A stretch of 64,000 nucleotides of DNA from Anodontia alba. Taxonomy: Eukaryota > Mollusca > Bivalvia > Lucinida > Lucinidae. Positions within the stretch are counted from its first letter, which is position 1, and every line of letters starts with the position of its first letter. The stretch is taken from positions 63,097,602 to 63,161,601 of the forward strand of contig OZ024827.1 in NCBI GenBank assembly GCA_964016985.1, given 5' to 3'. Made by a program: the position numbers and the translations under genes. The notes under the pieces were generated by a model. The model saw only the letters and a list, made by a program, of their open reading frames with translations. It was not told the DNA's origin and did no database searches. This document shows positions 25,401 to 31,570 of the stretch, in pieces.

Positions 25401-25673
25401 AGGTAAAAAATGAAGTCTCTTATTTTATGTCAAAATACAAAGCTAAATTTGCAGATGCAGTAAGTATTATTTTGTCTATGGAGAATCCTGCCTGAATACA
25501 CAAATCCATTTGATTTGTTGTTGCAAAATTAAAAATAGATATTTTTTTTAATTCCATTTCAGGACCTGAAGTTACAGAATCTGAATGGATTAATACCTAT
25601 ACGTGCTCTCCTGTGTTCATACAAATGCTTTAACTCTAAAGGACATGATTATTATGGAGTTGCCTTCCCTTGA
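4361..25673 (+). CDS. LRR-family protein, 3' exons with cysteine-paired C-terminal tail (5' incomplete)
   Basis: This is the C-terminal part of a multi-exon gene, assembled here from splice signals. The exons are 4361-4401, an optional 11504-11518, 23814-23952 and 25563-25673 (TGA stop). Phases agree: the first exon leaves two bases (AG) completed by A to Arg at the next junction, and the last junction is phase 0. The encoded tail begins EISARFVMKELKDR and contains CAVCGESF, WLECVRFVD and LLCSYKCF, giving a CxxC and a CxxxC pair that could bind metal. LRRC58, LRR1 and LRRC28 end similarly, with a helical S/T-L-x-E-[LI]-[AS]-AR segment followed by Cys pairs, so I call it that type; the exact orthologue is not settled. 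The LRR repeats themselves would be upstream of the window. Introns are large and full of repeats. The protein would probably be intracellular, acting as a protein-protein adaptor. Confidence 0.72.
4611..4738. repeat. Fold-back family B, clear copy
   Basis: Near-perfect palindrome: arms run CATATGTTGTGGGTACTCAT then TAGAAGTGCCTCA, and back again. They are flanked by TGATATTTTTCTTATTT on the left and GAGAAATAAGAAAAATAT on the right. Other copies are at 16702, 24014 and 33576. Confidence 0.85.
4985..5405. repeat. Short copy of a tandem-core element (TATACCCCGCCAC head)
   Basis: Begins with a small inverted repeat (TATACCCCGCCAC...GTGGCGGGATATT) and ends with GGCAGGGTATTAT. In between are about two monomers with GGATGATAACTTGAGTAAA, TTTTCACTAAACTTGGTAC and GAGATCTGGTTTTGGATTGC. 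The longer relative is at 14300-15265. The 103-residue ORF inside is a repeat translation. Confidence 0.75.
5405..6335. repeat. Tandem-repeat element, ~190-bp monomer with 40-bp start repeats
   Basis: The unit GTTTTTGTCATGGTCTGA...GTGCATGTGATTTGG occurs at about 5579, 5619 and 5659 (40-bp spacing), then 5849, 6026 and 6229 (180-200-bp spacing). The longer monomer carries ATAATCCTCAGATTA, TCATTTTTCAGGCTC and CACAACTCCTCCTACA. No coding is seen. Confidence 0.65.
6472..6684. repeat. Family A element (full copy)
   Basis: Ends TTAACCCTTCTC and TGATAAGGGTTAA. The hairpin at about 6512-6578 has arms with GTAGATCCAGATCAGTTGGC. The internal CAGATCAAGTGATCTGATTGG stretch is as in the other copies. Confidence 0.85.
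6874..9650. repeat. Family N element split by a 2.5-kb insertion
   Basis: The left part (6874-7011) has CCCCCAAAAGGGTAATTGG and a hairpin (GATCAGATGCCACAGAATGTGGCATCTGATC, about 6932-6966). The right part (9535-9650) has CTAGATCGCATAGCCTGGCA and AAATGGATTAA. The uninterrupted copy at 21829-22055 has these two parts joined, which fixes the insertion point. Confidence 0.7.
7012..9534. mobile_element. Tandem-core element, pearl/HINE-like, ~155-170-bp monomers
   Basis: Starts AGCTCACCTGAGC with a small hairpin (GCTCACCTGAGCTGAAGGCTC...GGTGAGC, read in parts) and ends with a hairpin (AGGACCATCTTGGTCCT) followed by CTTGTT. The core is about 13 monomers, each with AACATGGCCGCCAGGGGGC, TATATCTATATAGAAAACTT and GATTGTTCAAGCC. 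Comparison with the empty family N copy places it between T residues, as described for Helentron-type rolling-circle elements. It encodes no protein; the ORFs at 7355, 8156 and 8541 are monomer translations. Class assignment is inference. Confidence 0.8.
9651..10364. other. No gene seen
   Basis: Non-repetitive AT-rich intron sequence. I see no splice-flanked open exon, RNA gene or inverted repeat worth naming. Confidence 0.4.
10365..11300. repeat. Family E hairpins flanking a family A copy
   Basis: At 10365-10450 and 11040-11300 the motif GCAGACAGCAAAGGTCCAGATCAG and its inverse mark family E. At 11073-11160 a 43-bp unit (TGTGCAAAGTATCGTCAGGG...CCATTCATAC) is tandemly duplicated. Family A sits between them at 10788-11000. 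Confidence 0.6.
10788..11000. repeat. Family A element (full copy)
   Basis: Ends GTACCCTTGTATTGCTGAA and AATAAGGGTTAA. A central hairpin at about 10835-10895 has CAGATCAGTTGGCTTCTGAA. Confidence 0.8.
11301..12285. other. No further gene seen around the micro-exon
   Basis: AT-rich intron sequence with T-rich tracts. Apart from 11504-11518, I see no splice-flanked exon or structured repeat. Confidence 0.35.
11504..11518 (+). CDS. Candidate 15-nt micro-exon of the LRR-type gene
   Basis: ACGCCCAGATAAAAG is flanked by TTTGCCTCAG and GTAATT and preceded by a pyrimidine-rich tract. Its length is a multiple of three and its phase fits both neighbours: AG|A CGC CCA GAT AAA AG|A. It would add five residues between KELKD and RWSYL without a stop. 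Fifteen bases can occur by chance, so its use is uncertain. Confidence 0.42.
12286..12640. repeat. MITE-like element with ACAGTTAATCCTC ends and a family-B-like core
   Basis: Outer ends are ACAGTTAATCCTCTTTATAC and GACAAGAGTTAACTGTA. The core 12428-12500 is a palindrome with AACATATGTTTTGGATATTT and TAGAATTGCCTCAC, a variant of the family B hairpin in different outer ends. Confidence 0.6.
12664..12842. repeat. Fold-back family C
   Basis: Centre GGAGACAATTTGCATGAAAT with CCTGTTTTCTAG arms. Flanks carry TTCAGCAGACAACAT and the inverse TTTGCTGACTTAGCC. Other copies: 16231, 25730, 31571, 35552, 55045, 57910 and 60990. Confidence 0.75.
13190..13405. repeat. Family E element
   Basis: Carries GCAAAGACTCAGATCAGACTGC, the GGGCACCCAGTGGGTAGCC segment and AGACAGTGAAGACTGATCAG. 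The same GTGGGTAGCC segment appears in the split copy at 51790-52320 and gives its empty-site comparison. Confidence 0.6.
13432..13806. repeat. 370-bp dispersed repeat, copy 1
   Basis: Closely matches 58880-59265 in direct orientation over its whole length. Shared segments include AATCAAAGCACTGA.AGCACT, CCAGGTTTTACAGATAA, ATTGGTCAATGATAATCAC and GGAAATTTTGGC.TTTGTAT. A hairpin with GCAAACAGTGCAGA arms sits in the middle. No protein is evident. Confidence 0.7.
13855..14195. repeat. Family D element followed by family K hairpin
   Basis: 13855-14047 has AACATTGTAGACCCAGATCAG, the inverse arm and TTGTTCAAATTTCAGGACAAG. 14055-14195 is family K: GCATATGCAAACACTGCCGAC and GACCAGATTGCTCCTTCAGGA. Confidence 0.6.
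14214..15345. repeat. Family A element split by a tandem-core insertion
   Basis: The left hairpin (14214-14293) and the right part (15266-15345, CAACAACCTGGATCAAGTGA... to AGCAAGGGTTAA) together make one family A copy. The ~960-bp element 14300-15265 separates them. Confidence 0.75.
14300..15265. mobile_element. Tandem-core element, ~120-bp monomers, inserted in family A
   Basis: The head has TATACCCCCCCACACAATAGTGGCAGGGTATT-type inverted repeats (14320-14352), then GTCCGTCCGTCGTACGTCTG. Five or so monomers follow with GAGTAAATAACAAGGGATTT, ACCAAACTTG and GAGATCTGGTTTGGGA. It ends GGCGGGGTATTATGCTTGTG. It is the longer relative of 4985-5405. Confidence 0.75.
15608..15900. repeat. Fragment of another tandem-core-like element
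   Basis: Begins GTCCTCCTTACTAAGGGGAG and contains CACAATATCTTGTGAACCAG plus a palindrome (GTGACCTTGACC...CAAGGTCAC). Only one unit is recognisable. Confidence 0.45.
16231..16640. repeat. Two fold-backs: family C and a C-like variant
   Basis: 16231-16434 has TTAGCATTCTGGGTAAAAAT, ACAGGTTTTGCCATTTCGTG and the inverse. 16470-16640 is a variant with AGAGAAAATAAGGCTTGAGA and TTTATTTTCTCTG arms and CATCTGCTGCAAATTTG. The variant recurs at 34436, 43697 and 44425. Confidence 0.65.
16702..16815. repeat. Fold-back family B
   Basis: Arms GTGGGCACTCATTAGAAGTG and CACTTCTATTGAGTACCCAC around CCTCACTGAGG. Flanks are TCTCCATAAAAACACATA and TGTTTTTATGGAGAAATAAG. Confidence 0.85.
17160..17500. repeat. Family F hairpin and family E element
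   Basis: 17164-17232 has AAACAGTTTAGATCCTGATGAGAC and an inverse arm TGTACACTGTTTGG. 17285-17500 has TGTGGATTCACATCATCCTG, TTTGCTCTCCATTGATACAT and AAGGCCCTGATCAGACTG. Confidence 0.5.
17660..17740. repeat. Left part of a family A element beside mariner 1
   Basis: TTAACCTTGGTTCTGCTGAG to AATCTGATAGGCTGACAG, then the TA target site of the mariner. The right half is not recognisable after 19056, so it was lost or eroded. Confidence 0.6.
17743..19054 (+). mobile_element. Mariner-family element 1, inactive
   Basis: 1,312 bp bounded by TA on both sides (17741-17742, 19055-19056). Terminal inverted repeats are imperfect: CAAGGGTTGTGCAAAAAGTT at the left and, on the complement, CGGGGGTCCTGCAAAAAGAC at the right. 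The single gene is broken. It lies in an intron of the LRR-type gene, on the same strand. Confidence 0.9.
17951..18981 (+). pseudogene. Mariner transposase remnant (IS630/Tc1-mariner superfamily)
   Basis: Begins MDQKTEIRSYIKCCIRLN at 17951. Frameshifts give a second segment (KAFKAGKFSVEDDTHPGKP, GRLSVKDIANCTGISGGS) that is a helix-turn-helix DNA-binding region, ending at stops near 18417. The third segment has LLHDNASSHK and SPDLSPCDFFLFPRL, the last two aspartates with 34 residues between them (mariner D34D). The expected first aspartate motif (DETW) is not recognisable; the region 18400-18590 seems rearranged. A 17-bp tandem duplication at 18838-18871 (TTTATCAGTGTCTCCAA twice) breaks the C-terminal part, which resumes as EYFEGL to 18981. 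Confidence 0.85.
19117..19210. repeat. Family B half copy
   Basis: ATTTCTCCACAAAAACATAC and GGATATCCACTAGAAGCACC mark the left arm. The right arm is mostly lost. Confidence 0.45.
19704..19864 (+). repeat. SINE fragment (3' part)
   Basis: Matches the 3' half of the SINEs at 28289 and 30600: ATGTGCACAATACTGGTTAA, CTTAGAGGACTGAGCCTG, GTGGTTAGGTAAAC, GCCGTAAAACCTCAACAC. The tRNA-like head is absent. Confidence 0.75.
20175..20330. repeat. Family K hairpin
   Basis: TTATGCAAACAGTGCAAACC and CTAGATCAGACTGCTCCTGA lead into the inverse arm AGGAGCAGTCTGATCAGGAT. Relatives at 14055 and 33040. Confidence 0.65.
20340..21270. other. No gene seen
   Basis: AT-rich intron sequence with T tracts and a weak family C fragment near 20865. 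I see no exon or RNA gene. Confidence 0.35.
21275..21735. repeat. Family J element with amplified family-B-type arm
   Basis: Outer end ATACCATATTCAGTCTGATTACCACACT. The core has GTGGGTACTCATTTGAATTG and its inverse, with the right arm (GAGTACCCACAA.ATATTC) present about three times (21490-21597). It contains a G-homopolymer at 21660-21683. Confidence 0.65.
21660..21683. repeat. Poly(G) tract
   Basis: An uninterrupted run of about 24 G residues. The length may be unreliable in the assembly. Confidence 0.8.
21829..22055. repeat. Family N element, uninterrupted
   Basis: CTGCCCCTTAACCCATTTTA to CAAAAATGGATTAA, with an inner hairpin (GTGCAGATCCAGATCAG...). It serves as the empty-site reference for the insertion at 7012-9534. 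Confidence 0.6.
22062..22412. repeat. Family J element
   Basis: Ends ACCGTATTCGATCTAATTACC and GCAGTAATTAGATTGAATAG. The inner hairpin has GAATTGCCTCCACAAGTC and AAGGCAATTCAAATGAGTACC. Confidence 0.75.
22853..23284. repeat. Family J element with a doubled core hairpin
   Basis: Ends CTGTATTCGACCTTATTACC and GCGGTAATTAGGTTGAATAT. The inner B-like palindrome occurs twice in tandem (23033-23097 and 23105-23170). Confidence 0.75.
23814..23952 (+). CDS. LRR-type gene, penultimate exon
   Basis: Acceptor TTTTATCTTTCAG and donor GTGAGT are both strong. With the carried AG, it reads R then WSYLRRSIRHYPQIRDML, then ASKCAVCGESFLNTWLECVR and FVDAKS, open throughout. The CxxC pair and hydrophobic FVD strand match the tail of LRRC58-type proteins. 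It ends in phase 0. Confidence 0.85.
24014..24136. repeat. Fold-back family B
   Basis: Arms TCATTAGAAGTGCCTCAT and inverse, centre CGAGG, flanked by TACTGATATTTTTCTTTCTT and AACATATGTTTTTTCTG. It starts about 60 bp after the penultimate exon. Confidence 0.8.
24137..25562. other. No gene seen; last intron of the LRR-type gene
   Basis: Single-copy-looking AT-rich sequence without palindromes or tandem units. Short ORFs lack splice context or family resemblance. Confidence 0.4.
25563..25673 (+). CDS. LRR-type gene, terminal exon
   Basis: Acceptor TTCCATTTCAG. It reads DLKLQNLNGLIPIRALLC then SYKCFNSKGHDYYGVAFP and TGA at 25671. CSYKC supplies the second cysteine pair of the tail. Phase 0 matches the previous exon. 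No AATAAA lies close behind; the first I see is near 26911. Confidence 0.85.
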   Translation, partial: DLKLQNLNGLIPIRALLCSYKCFNSKGHDYYGVAFP

Positions 25674-25729
25674 GACAAGCCTGTTTTGGTTGGTTTACTT
25701 CAACGAAACTTGAACAGATTCAAATTTAA

Positions 25730-25892
25730 TGCTTAGCAATCTGTGTAAAATTTTCATATTGAATTTTTTTTTATTTTTCCCTGAAAACAGGTTTTGACAT
25801 TCCATGCAAATTGTCTCCTTAGGAGACAATTTGCATGAAATATCAAATCTTGTTTTCTGGGAAAAATTTTACCCAGAGTGCTAAGCGTTAAG
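25730..25892. repeat. Fold-back family C in or near the 3' UTR
   Basis: TTTCCCTGAAAACAGGTTTTGAC and its inverse surround the near-perfect CAAATTGTCTCCTTAGGAGACAATTTG centre (25806-25832). It begins 57 bp after the stop codon. Confidence 0.75.
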
Positions 25893-26081
25893 CTGCAGGA
25901 AAACTTGCACATGCATAATGCTAAAAGTGAGGAGCGGAGTTCAGACCAGTTTGAACAACTACTGGTATGCAGTGTGATGAAACTGTTCACTACTTTTACA
26001 CCTATGTGAACTGAATATCTCTAAGCCATCACTCTACAAAGCTTGAGATAAGAGTTGGTACCAGGAAAATATTTTACTTAT

Positions 26082-26138
26082 ATCTAAAGAGTACCCACGA
26101 CATTTTTTTTTTTTTCGAAACATAAGAAAGATATTATC
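26082..26138. repeat. Family B right arm only
   Basis: AAGAGTACCCACGACATTTT then AACATAAGAAAGATATTA. Confidence 0.45.
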
Positions 26139-26325
26139 TCATAATCTCGCTACTCTTCTTAACCAGAGCTATGAACTCCTTGTCCCAGGACAAGTAAATT
26201 GAAATTTCTTACCTGTCCTCCAGGTAATGGGTCAGGGATGATAATTCTACAGGCCTGGTCAAGCTGAGCTTCACTGAACACTTTTTGTCCATGACATCTC
26301 TGCAGAAACTGCTAAAGCAAATTCA

Positions 26326-26705
26326 AACATACCATATTTGACCTAATTACCACACATACCCCTATAAGTGCATAATCAAGCAATTTCTTAGTCTTCAGAT
26401 TATAGCTAGTGTTCTTTTTGTCTACTTCTTTATAAAGGCATATGTTATGGGTACCCATTTGGATTGCATCAACTAGTTGATGCAATTCAAATGAGTACCC
26501 ATAACATATGCTTTTATAAAGAAAATCAGACAAAAAAAAACTCATAAAAAGAAACATTACATATGCATTATTACATAAGTCCTTTGCTGATTTATTTTCT
26601 AGGTGTACGCTTAGTTTAGGTTGATACATATTTTACCACAAGTTTTCTCAGTAATTTTGAAACACCTAAGCACAGGGTGTGGAAATTAGGTGGAATAAGG
26701 TATAG
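26326..26705. repeat. Family J element
   Basis: Ends ATACCATATTTGACCTAATTACC and its inverse GAAATTAGGTGGAATAAGGT. Inner hairpin with TTGGATTGCATCAACTAG and the inverse. Confidence 0.75.
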
Positions 26706-27076
26706 CCTCGTAGAAATGATGCTTGGGTAAGGATAATTGAGTTCGGTTTGGTTGCCGTGGCAATCAAAACCCAGTAGTTTGCAGTCGATAAATTATGAAT
26801 CAGACTTTTTTTAGGGTAAGTCTTGTATAACTTTTCAACTTTGGCAACTGCATAACCCTTTATGGGACCACACAGAGATTTAAGAGTTCATTCTTCAAGC
26901 CAAACAGTATAATAAAAAGATTTATTTTTCCATTTTATTTATTTTTGGTTGGATAGGTGACACAACCAGTAGGAGACATTGTATTGCCTTGATAATTATA
27001 TTTGAGTATCTTGTTTAAGGGGAGTTGATACACTCATCAAGGGAGACAACTCTTTATCAAAATTGTTTTCACTCTC

Positions 27077-27165
27077 TTCTGAAAAGGGATCTACTCTGAA
27101 AGGAAAGAATTTGCTCCCAATGGAAGCAAATTCTTTCCTTTCAGAGTAGACCCCTTTTCAGAAGA
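27077..27165. repeat. Palindromic element, family I
   Basis: CTTCTGAAAAGGGATCTACT then GAAAGGAAAGAATTTGCTCC, followed by an almost exact inverse to CCCCTTTTCAGAAG. A second, less perfect copy is at 58630. Confidence 0.8.
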
Positions 27166-27341
27166 GGATTGGTGTACAGGAAAGTAATCAGGAAGTCACA
27201 AAAGTTGTCCCCCTTGTGTAAAATGGCAGCAAATCTCCAGGAGTATCCATTAACCTTAAAATGCTAGTAGATGTCAAAATTTTTAATTAAGTTCTGTAGT
27301 TACCCTTAATATATATGCCACTTTCACTCCTTGATGCTTAA

Positions 27342-27741
27342 TTAACCCTAGTTCTGCTGAACCAGGATATGCCCTGCTTTTGCAGATAGTATAGATCCAG
27401 ATCAGTTTGCATCTTCATCAGTTTGCTTCTTCAGAAGCCAACTGATCTGGATCTGCACTGTTTGTCATGAATTATATATGTGAATTCATATCAACAACCT
27501 GGATCAAGTAATTTGATTGGCTGAAAATTAGAAGTAGGCTTGGCATCTTAATTTATTCAGCATGGCAAAGGTTAAAATTAGAACAAGCCCATTTTACTGC
27601 CTGTTGATGTATCTAAAATATGCTGGATGAGTGGCAAACAGTGCAGACCCTGACCAGATGCCACAGAATGTGGCATCTGGTCTGGGTCTGCACTGTTTGC
27701 TCAGGCCTGTCTGTCCCAGTACTTAAGATAAATGTGGTATA
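27342..27741. repeat. Family A element abutting family D element
   Basis: 27342-27575 is family A (TTAACCCTAGTTCTGCTGA to GGCAAAGGTTAA), with a partly repeated arm CAGTTTGC.TCTTCA. 27578-27741 is family D (GTGGCAAACAGTGCAGACC, GCCACAGAATGTGGCATCTG, TGTCTGTCCCAGTACTTAAG). Confidence 0.75.
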
Positions 27742-27949
27742 ATACTACCTCAGGAAGTGGAGGTGGCAATGGGGTGACAGGTTTTATGTACACTAGGTAT
27801 CAAATTTTATTTCATCTTACCCGTAAATTTTCAAAGGGATGTAAATTTATGCATTAGTTTGGGACAGAACTGTTATTTGATCTTTTTTATAATGGATTTA
27901 ACAATTTTATCAGGGATTCAGATCTTGGTGACACATTCTAAACATTACA

Positions 27950-28124
27950 ACACTCTCTGACCTGAAAATACAGCAGAGGACAAATTGATAATATTTTTCA
28001 AACCGGGTTTGGTATTTCATGCAGATTGTCTCCTGCATGTAATGTTAAAACCTTTTTTTCTGGGAAAAATAAGAATTTCTTTTTTAAAATGTTGTCTGCT
28101 GTAAGTATATAGTATGCAAAGCAT
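27950..28124. repeat. Fold-back family C, eroded
   Basis: ACAACACTCTCTGACCTG, AAAACAGCAGAGG-like flank, GGTATTTCATGCAGATTGTCTCC and TTTTTCTGGGAAAAATAAG. Confidence 0.55.
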
Positions 28125-28205
28125 TAGTTTACACTGTTTGACATTCAGCTGGCACAATTTAGACACACCAGTCAATTGTCAAATGGGCTTGTTCTATTCA
28201 AACAC

Positions 28206-28640
28206 TGTAAAGCACTTTTTTTGACCAAAAAGTACTGATATTTTTCCTATTTCTCCACAAAACATATGATGTGGGTACTCATTAGAAGCCGTCCTCGGTG
28301 GCTCAGTTGGATGCATGTCTGACTGGTGATCAGGAGGTTGCGGGTTCAACCCCTCCCAGGTCAGCAACATTCTTTCATGGAGATTGACCATGAAATATTT
28401 TCTACGGCCACTCTCTCCTTTCCACTGATACAAGAAGGGAGTTGTCAGTTTCTGGCAAAAGAATGTGCACAATACTGGTTAATTGCTTAGAGGACTAAGC
28501 CTGCCCAGTAAAAGTGTGGTTAGATAAACTGACCGTGCTCAACATGACCCTATTGGGTTGACTGGGCCGTAAAACCTCAGCACAAAACAAAATACTCAGT
28601 AGAAGAGCTTGATGAAGGCACCTCTAATGAGTATCCACAA
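28206..28640. repeat. Family B element carrying a SINE in its hairpin
   Basis: Left arm to ACTCATTAGAAG (28288), right arm from TACTCAGTAGAAG (28593) through GGCACCTCTAATGAGTATCC. The SINE 28289-28592 lies between them. Confidence 0.75.
28289..28592 (+). mobile_element. tRNA-derived SINE, copy 1
   Basis: The head has a Pol III A box (TGGCTCAGTTGG) and B box (GGTTCAACCCC), followed by the shared body (AACATTCTTTCATGGAGA, GAATGTGCACAATACTGG, GCCGTAAAACCTCAGCAC). The 13-bp direct repeats TACTCATTAGAAG (28276) and TACTCAGTAGAAG (28593), one mismatch, are its target duplication. Confidence 0.88.
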
Positions 28641-28996
28641 CAGGTGTTTTAACCCATTTATGCCTAGCATCCCATAAAATGGACATTTGCAAACAGTGAG
28701 ACCCAGATCGGATGCCTTATAAAACATGGTAATAATAAAAACTAACTAGACACCCCTTGTATAGGAAATGAAGCTGTCCAAATAGTTAAAATAGAAGACT
28801 CCACTCTGCATAAATGGAGAAATAAGAAAAAATATAGATGTGGATACCCATCTTTAATGAACTCCAGATAAGTTGTGTCCAGAAATGTACTTATATTACT
28901 AGTTATCTGCCTCTGCAGTTTGCTCATTTCTTTCATCCCTGGGAAGTGGAGTCTTCCGTCCTAGAATTTGGAAATGCCCACTATTGCAAATTACAC

Positions 28997-29215
28997 CACA
29001 ACCTCTTTATAACACTATTGTTGGGGTCCATAGCATAAACCATGTTAGTTAAACAACCGTGTTATATCCAAACAAAAATGTATAGATTATATTGAAAAAT
29101 GACCATTTATGGTCATTTTTCAATATAATCTATACATTTTTGGGATCCATCCTTGAACCGTGTTATATCCAAACTCGTGTTATAATAAACCGTGTTATAA
29201 AGAGGTTGAAGTGTA
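28997..29215. repeat. Palindromic element, family M
   Basis: Ends ACAACCTCTTTATAACAC and GTGTTATAAAGAGGTTGAAG. The centre is a near-perfect palindrome at about 29076-29143 (AATGTATAGATTATATTGAA and back around GACCATTTATGGTC). Confidence 0.8.
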
Positions 29216-29700
29216 TGTAGATCAGATAAGACAGTCTTAATGTGCTGTCTTATCTGGGTCTTCATTATCTGTTTTGGTCTTAAGGACTAAAAGGGTCAAA
29301 GAATCTACAAGGTCCTTATATTATAATGCCCAGGTTGGATGATCTGGGTCTGGCTGAAATCATAAGGTCTGTTTTAACTCAGAATTGCTGAACCTTTTTC
29401 AAAAAAAAGATTCATTCATATAATTTTCTGCTTCATGTAAGCCGTCACAGTACAATGAATTTTTACAATGTTGACCCATAAAAAAGTATTTCAATGCCTG
29501 TAGATATGATAATTTTTTAAAGAGATAAAGGTTTGTTAACAAATTTACATTTTCATAAGAATTATTTGGCCCATTACGGCCATAAAGGGATGGATGTTAA
29601 AGTATTGTATTTTACCCTAAGTATCTAGATAGGCCTGAGAAAACAGTGTAGGCCCAAACAAGACGCCACAAGACAATGCTGCATCTGATTAGGGTCTACA
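29216..29700. other. No gene seen
   Basis: Intergenic AT-rich sequence with one eroded hairpin near 29225 (AGATAAGACAGTCTTAATGTGC). Confidence 0.35.
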
Positions 29701-29706
29701 TGTATA

Positions 29707-29898
29707 CATTAACCCTTGTCCTGCTGAATAAATTATGAAGCCACACCCACTTCTAATTTTCAGCCAGTCAGATTACTTGATCAAGGTTGTTGATATAAAT
29801 TCACATACTTACTGGCAAACAGTGCAGATCCAGATCAGTTGGCTTCTACACTGTTTGCAAAGTTAGGGTATATCCGGGTTCAGCAGGACAAGGGTTAA
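29707..29898. repeat. Family A element, hairpin arm deleted
   Basis: Ends TTAACCCTTGTCCTGCTGA and AGGACAAGGGTTAA are excellent. The hairpin is reduced to CAGATCAGTTGGCTTC joined to ACACTGTTTGC. Confidence 0.85.
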
Positions 29899-30029
29899 CA
29901 GATAGTCAAATGGACTTGTTCAAATTTTAGGACAACTGTGGTAAGGAGTTAAGTGATCCAAATATTTAGTGTAAATACAGTACATGTGAGCAGGAAAGGC
30001 TCAGATCAGCCTGTGCCTCCTAAAGCTGT

Positions 30030-30442
30030 GGGCTCAGTTGTTCAAAACTGAACGCAGTTGTTAGCTAACATGATGTTAAAATTTCTGTCTTGAAATATGG
30101 CAAATACATTGATATTTTTTGCTGAAAAAATGTGAGTAGCTTTTGCAACAAAAATATCTTTGTATTTGAAAATACCTATGCTACAACAGTCAACGAGTTT
30201 GTCATTAACAAGCTCATTAACTCTTTCACTGCCACAGGTGATAATAATAGGCTTTTGCAAACAGCCTAGATCCATATGAGCTGTCTTATCTGGATCTACG
30301 CTGTTTGAAATTCAGTCTTTCAACTTTACGTATAAACTTCTTTTCAAGCGATAGTTTGTTAAAAAAGAAAAGCAGACGACAATGTCATCTGAAATTTGGC
30401 ACTGAAAGAGATAAGCTAACGATGCTTTGAACAACTGGGCCC
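30030..30442. repeat. Family G element with a nested family F element
   Basis: Ends GGGCTCAGTTGTTCAAAAC and GCTTTGAACAACTGGGCCC. From about 30216 to 30410 sits a separate unit bounded by CTCTTTCACTGCCA and TGGCACTGAAAGAG, with the hairpin GATCCATATGAGCTGTC and inverse. The sister copy at 36151 lacks it. Confidence 0.75.
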
Positions 30443-30515
30443 TGATCAGCACTTTTCTTGTTTACATTTCTTAACAATGATCCAGAATATAAGAAGAGTG
30501 CCCTTTAACTCTTTT

Positions 30516-31072
30516 ACCCTAAATATTTGGATTTCTTACAGTATTAACCCTGCATATTGGGACACTTTAACTCTTTACCATACCAAACCTAAAATCTGAG
30601 CCAGCCTCGGTGGCGCAGTTGGATGCGCCGTCCGACTGGAGACCAGGAGGTCGCGGGTTCAACCCCCGCCGAGGTCGGCAACATTCTTTCGTGGAGAGTG
30701 ATCATGAAATATTTTCTACAATCATTCCCTCGCTTCCGCTGATTCAAGAAGGGCAGTTGTCAGTTTCTGGCGAAAGAATGTGCACAATACTGGTTAACCG
30801 CTTAGAGGACTAAGCCTGCCCAGTAAACGTGTGGTTAGGTAAACAGACCGCGCTCGACATGACCCCATTGGGTTGACTGGGCCGTAAAACCTCAACACAA
30901 ACAAACCTAAAATCTGAACAAGTGCATTTCAGTATGGGATGGTGTGTCCAAAAACTACTGGACTGAGTGGCAAACAGTGTGGACCCTAATCAGCTGCATT
31001 CTGTGGCATCTGATCTGGGTCTACACTGTTTGTTCAGGCCTGTCTATCCCAATAATAGGGTTATTACGGTAA
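30516..31072. repeat. Family D element split by a SINE
   Basis: Left part TACCCTAAATATTTGGATTT to CATACCAAACCTAAAATCTGA. The right part resumes after the SINE with ACAAGTGCATTTCAG, GTGGCAAACAGTGTGGACCC and the inverse arm, ending at a GGGTTATTACGGTAA-type end. Confidence 0.8.
30600..30901 (+). mobile_element. tRNA-derived SINE, copy 2 (well preserved)
   Basis: 302 bp. The head folds like a tRNA: GCCTCGG pairs with CCGAGGT, the A box TGGCGCAGTTGG is at 30611 and the B box GGTTCAACCCC at 30656. The body and tail (GGGTTGACTGGGCCGTAAAA) are shared with copy 1 and the fragment at 19704. Perfect 16-bp direct repeats CAAACCTAAAATCTGA lie at 30584-30599 and 30902-30917; the first few bases may belong to the tail. 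It is probably LINE-mobilised. The 67-residue ORF is incidental. Confidence 0.92.
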
Positions 31073-31240
31073 CTCCTTACCATACATGTCCTAAAATTTT
31101 CCTAGCAGTTGTGTCTAAAAACTGCTGGATGTGTGGCAAACAGTGTAAACCCAAATCAGATGCTGCAGCCTGCAGAATATCTGGATCTACACTGTTTCCT
31201 CAGTCCTGTCTGTCTAAATATTTACGGTAAAAATGGTAAC
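31070..31240. repeat. Family D element
   Basis: AACTCCTTACCATACATGTCC, GTGGCAAACAGTGTAAACCC, GATGCTGCAGCCTGCAGAAT, then CTGTCTAAATATTTACGGTA. Confidence 0.7.
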
Positions 31241-31246
31241 ATAGGT

Positions 31247-31510
31247 AAACAGCAGAGGCATAGATCAGACTGTGCACCTTTGAATTCTGATCAAGTCCTT
31301 TGGTCATCATTATATTCTTCAGATCCAGTGATTCCCTAAGTGGACAGTGGTCACCCTGATCAGACAATACAAATGTGCAGACAGCTTTGGGGGATGTTTT
31401 CTCCTGTTGTGGCTCACAATAATATCAGATTCTGATCAGATTGTGCAGTCTGATCTCGGCCTTTACTGTATGCATGTCCCTGTTTGTTTGACATGTTCGC
31501 GTTACTGCAG
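31247..31510. repeat. Family E elements
   Basis: CAGAGGCATAGATCAGACTGTG and AAGTGGACAGTGGTCACCC with inverse arms, then GATTGTGCAGTCTGATCTCGG. Confidence 0.5.
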
Positions 31511-31570
31511 CTTGGCTATATGAGGCGGTAAAACGACAAAACAGCTTAATGTATTACAGTCTAGCTTTAA

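Noticed and set aside
30610..30813. 67-residue ORF and a tRNA gene at the same place
   Set aside because: The sequence is a SINE with target duplications; its head is tRNA-like, but the B-box arm runs into the SINE body and the copy is dispersed, so it is not a functional tRNA gene.
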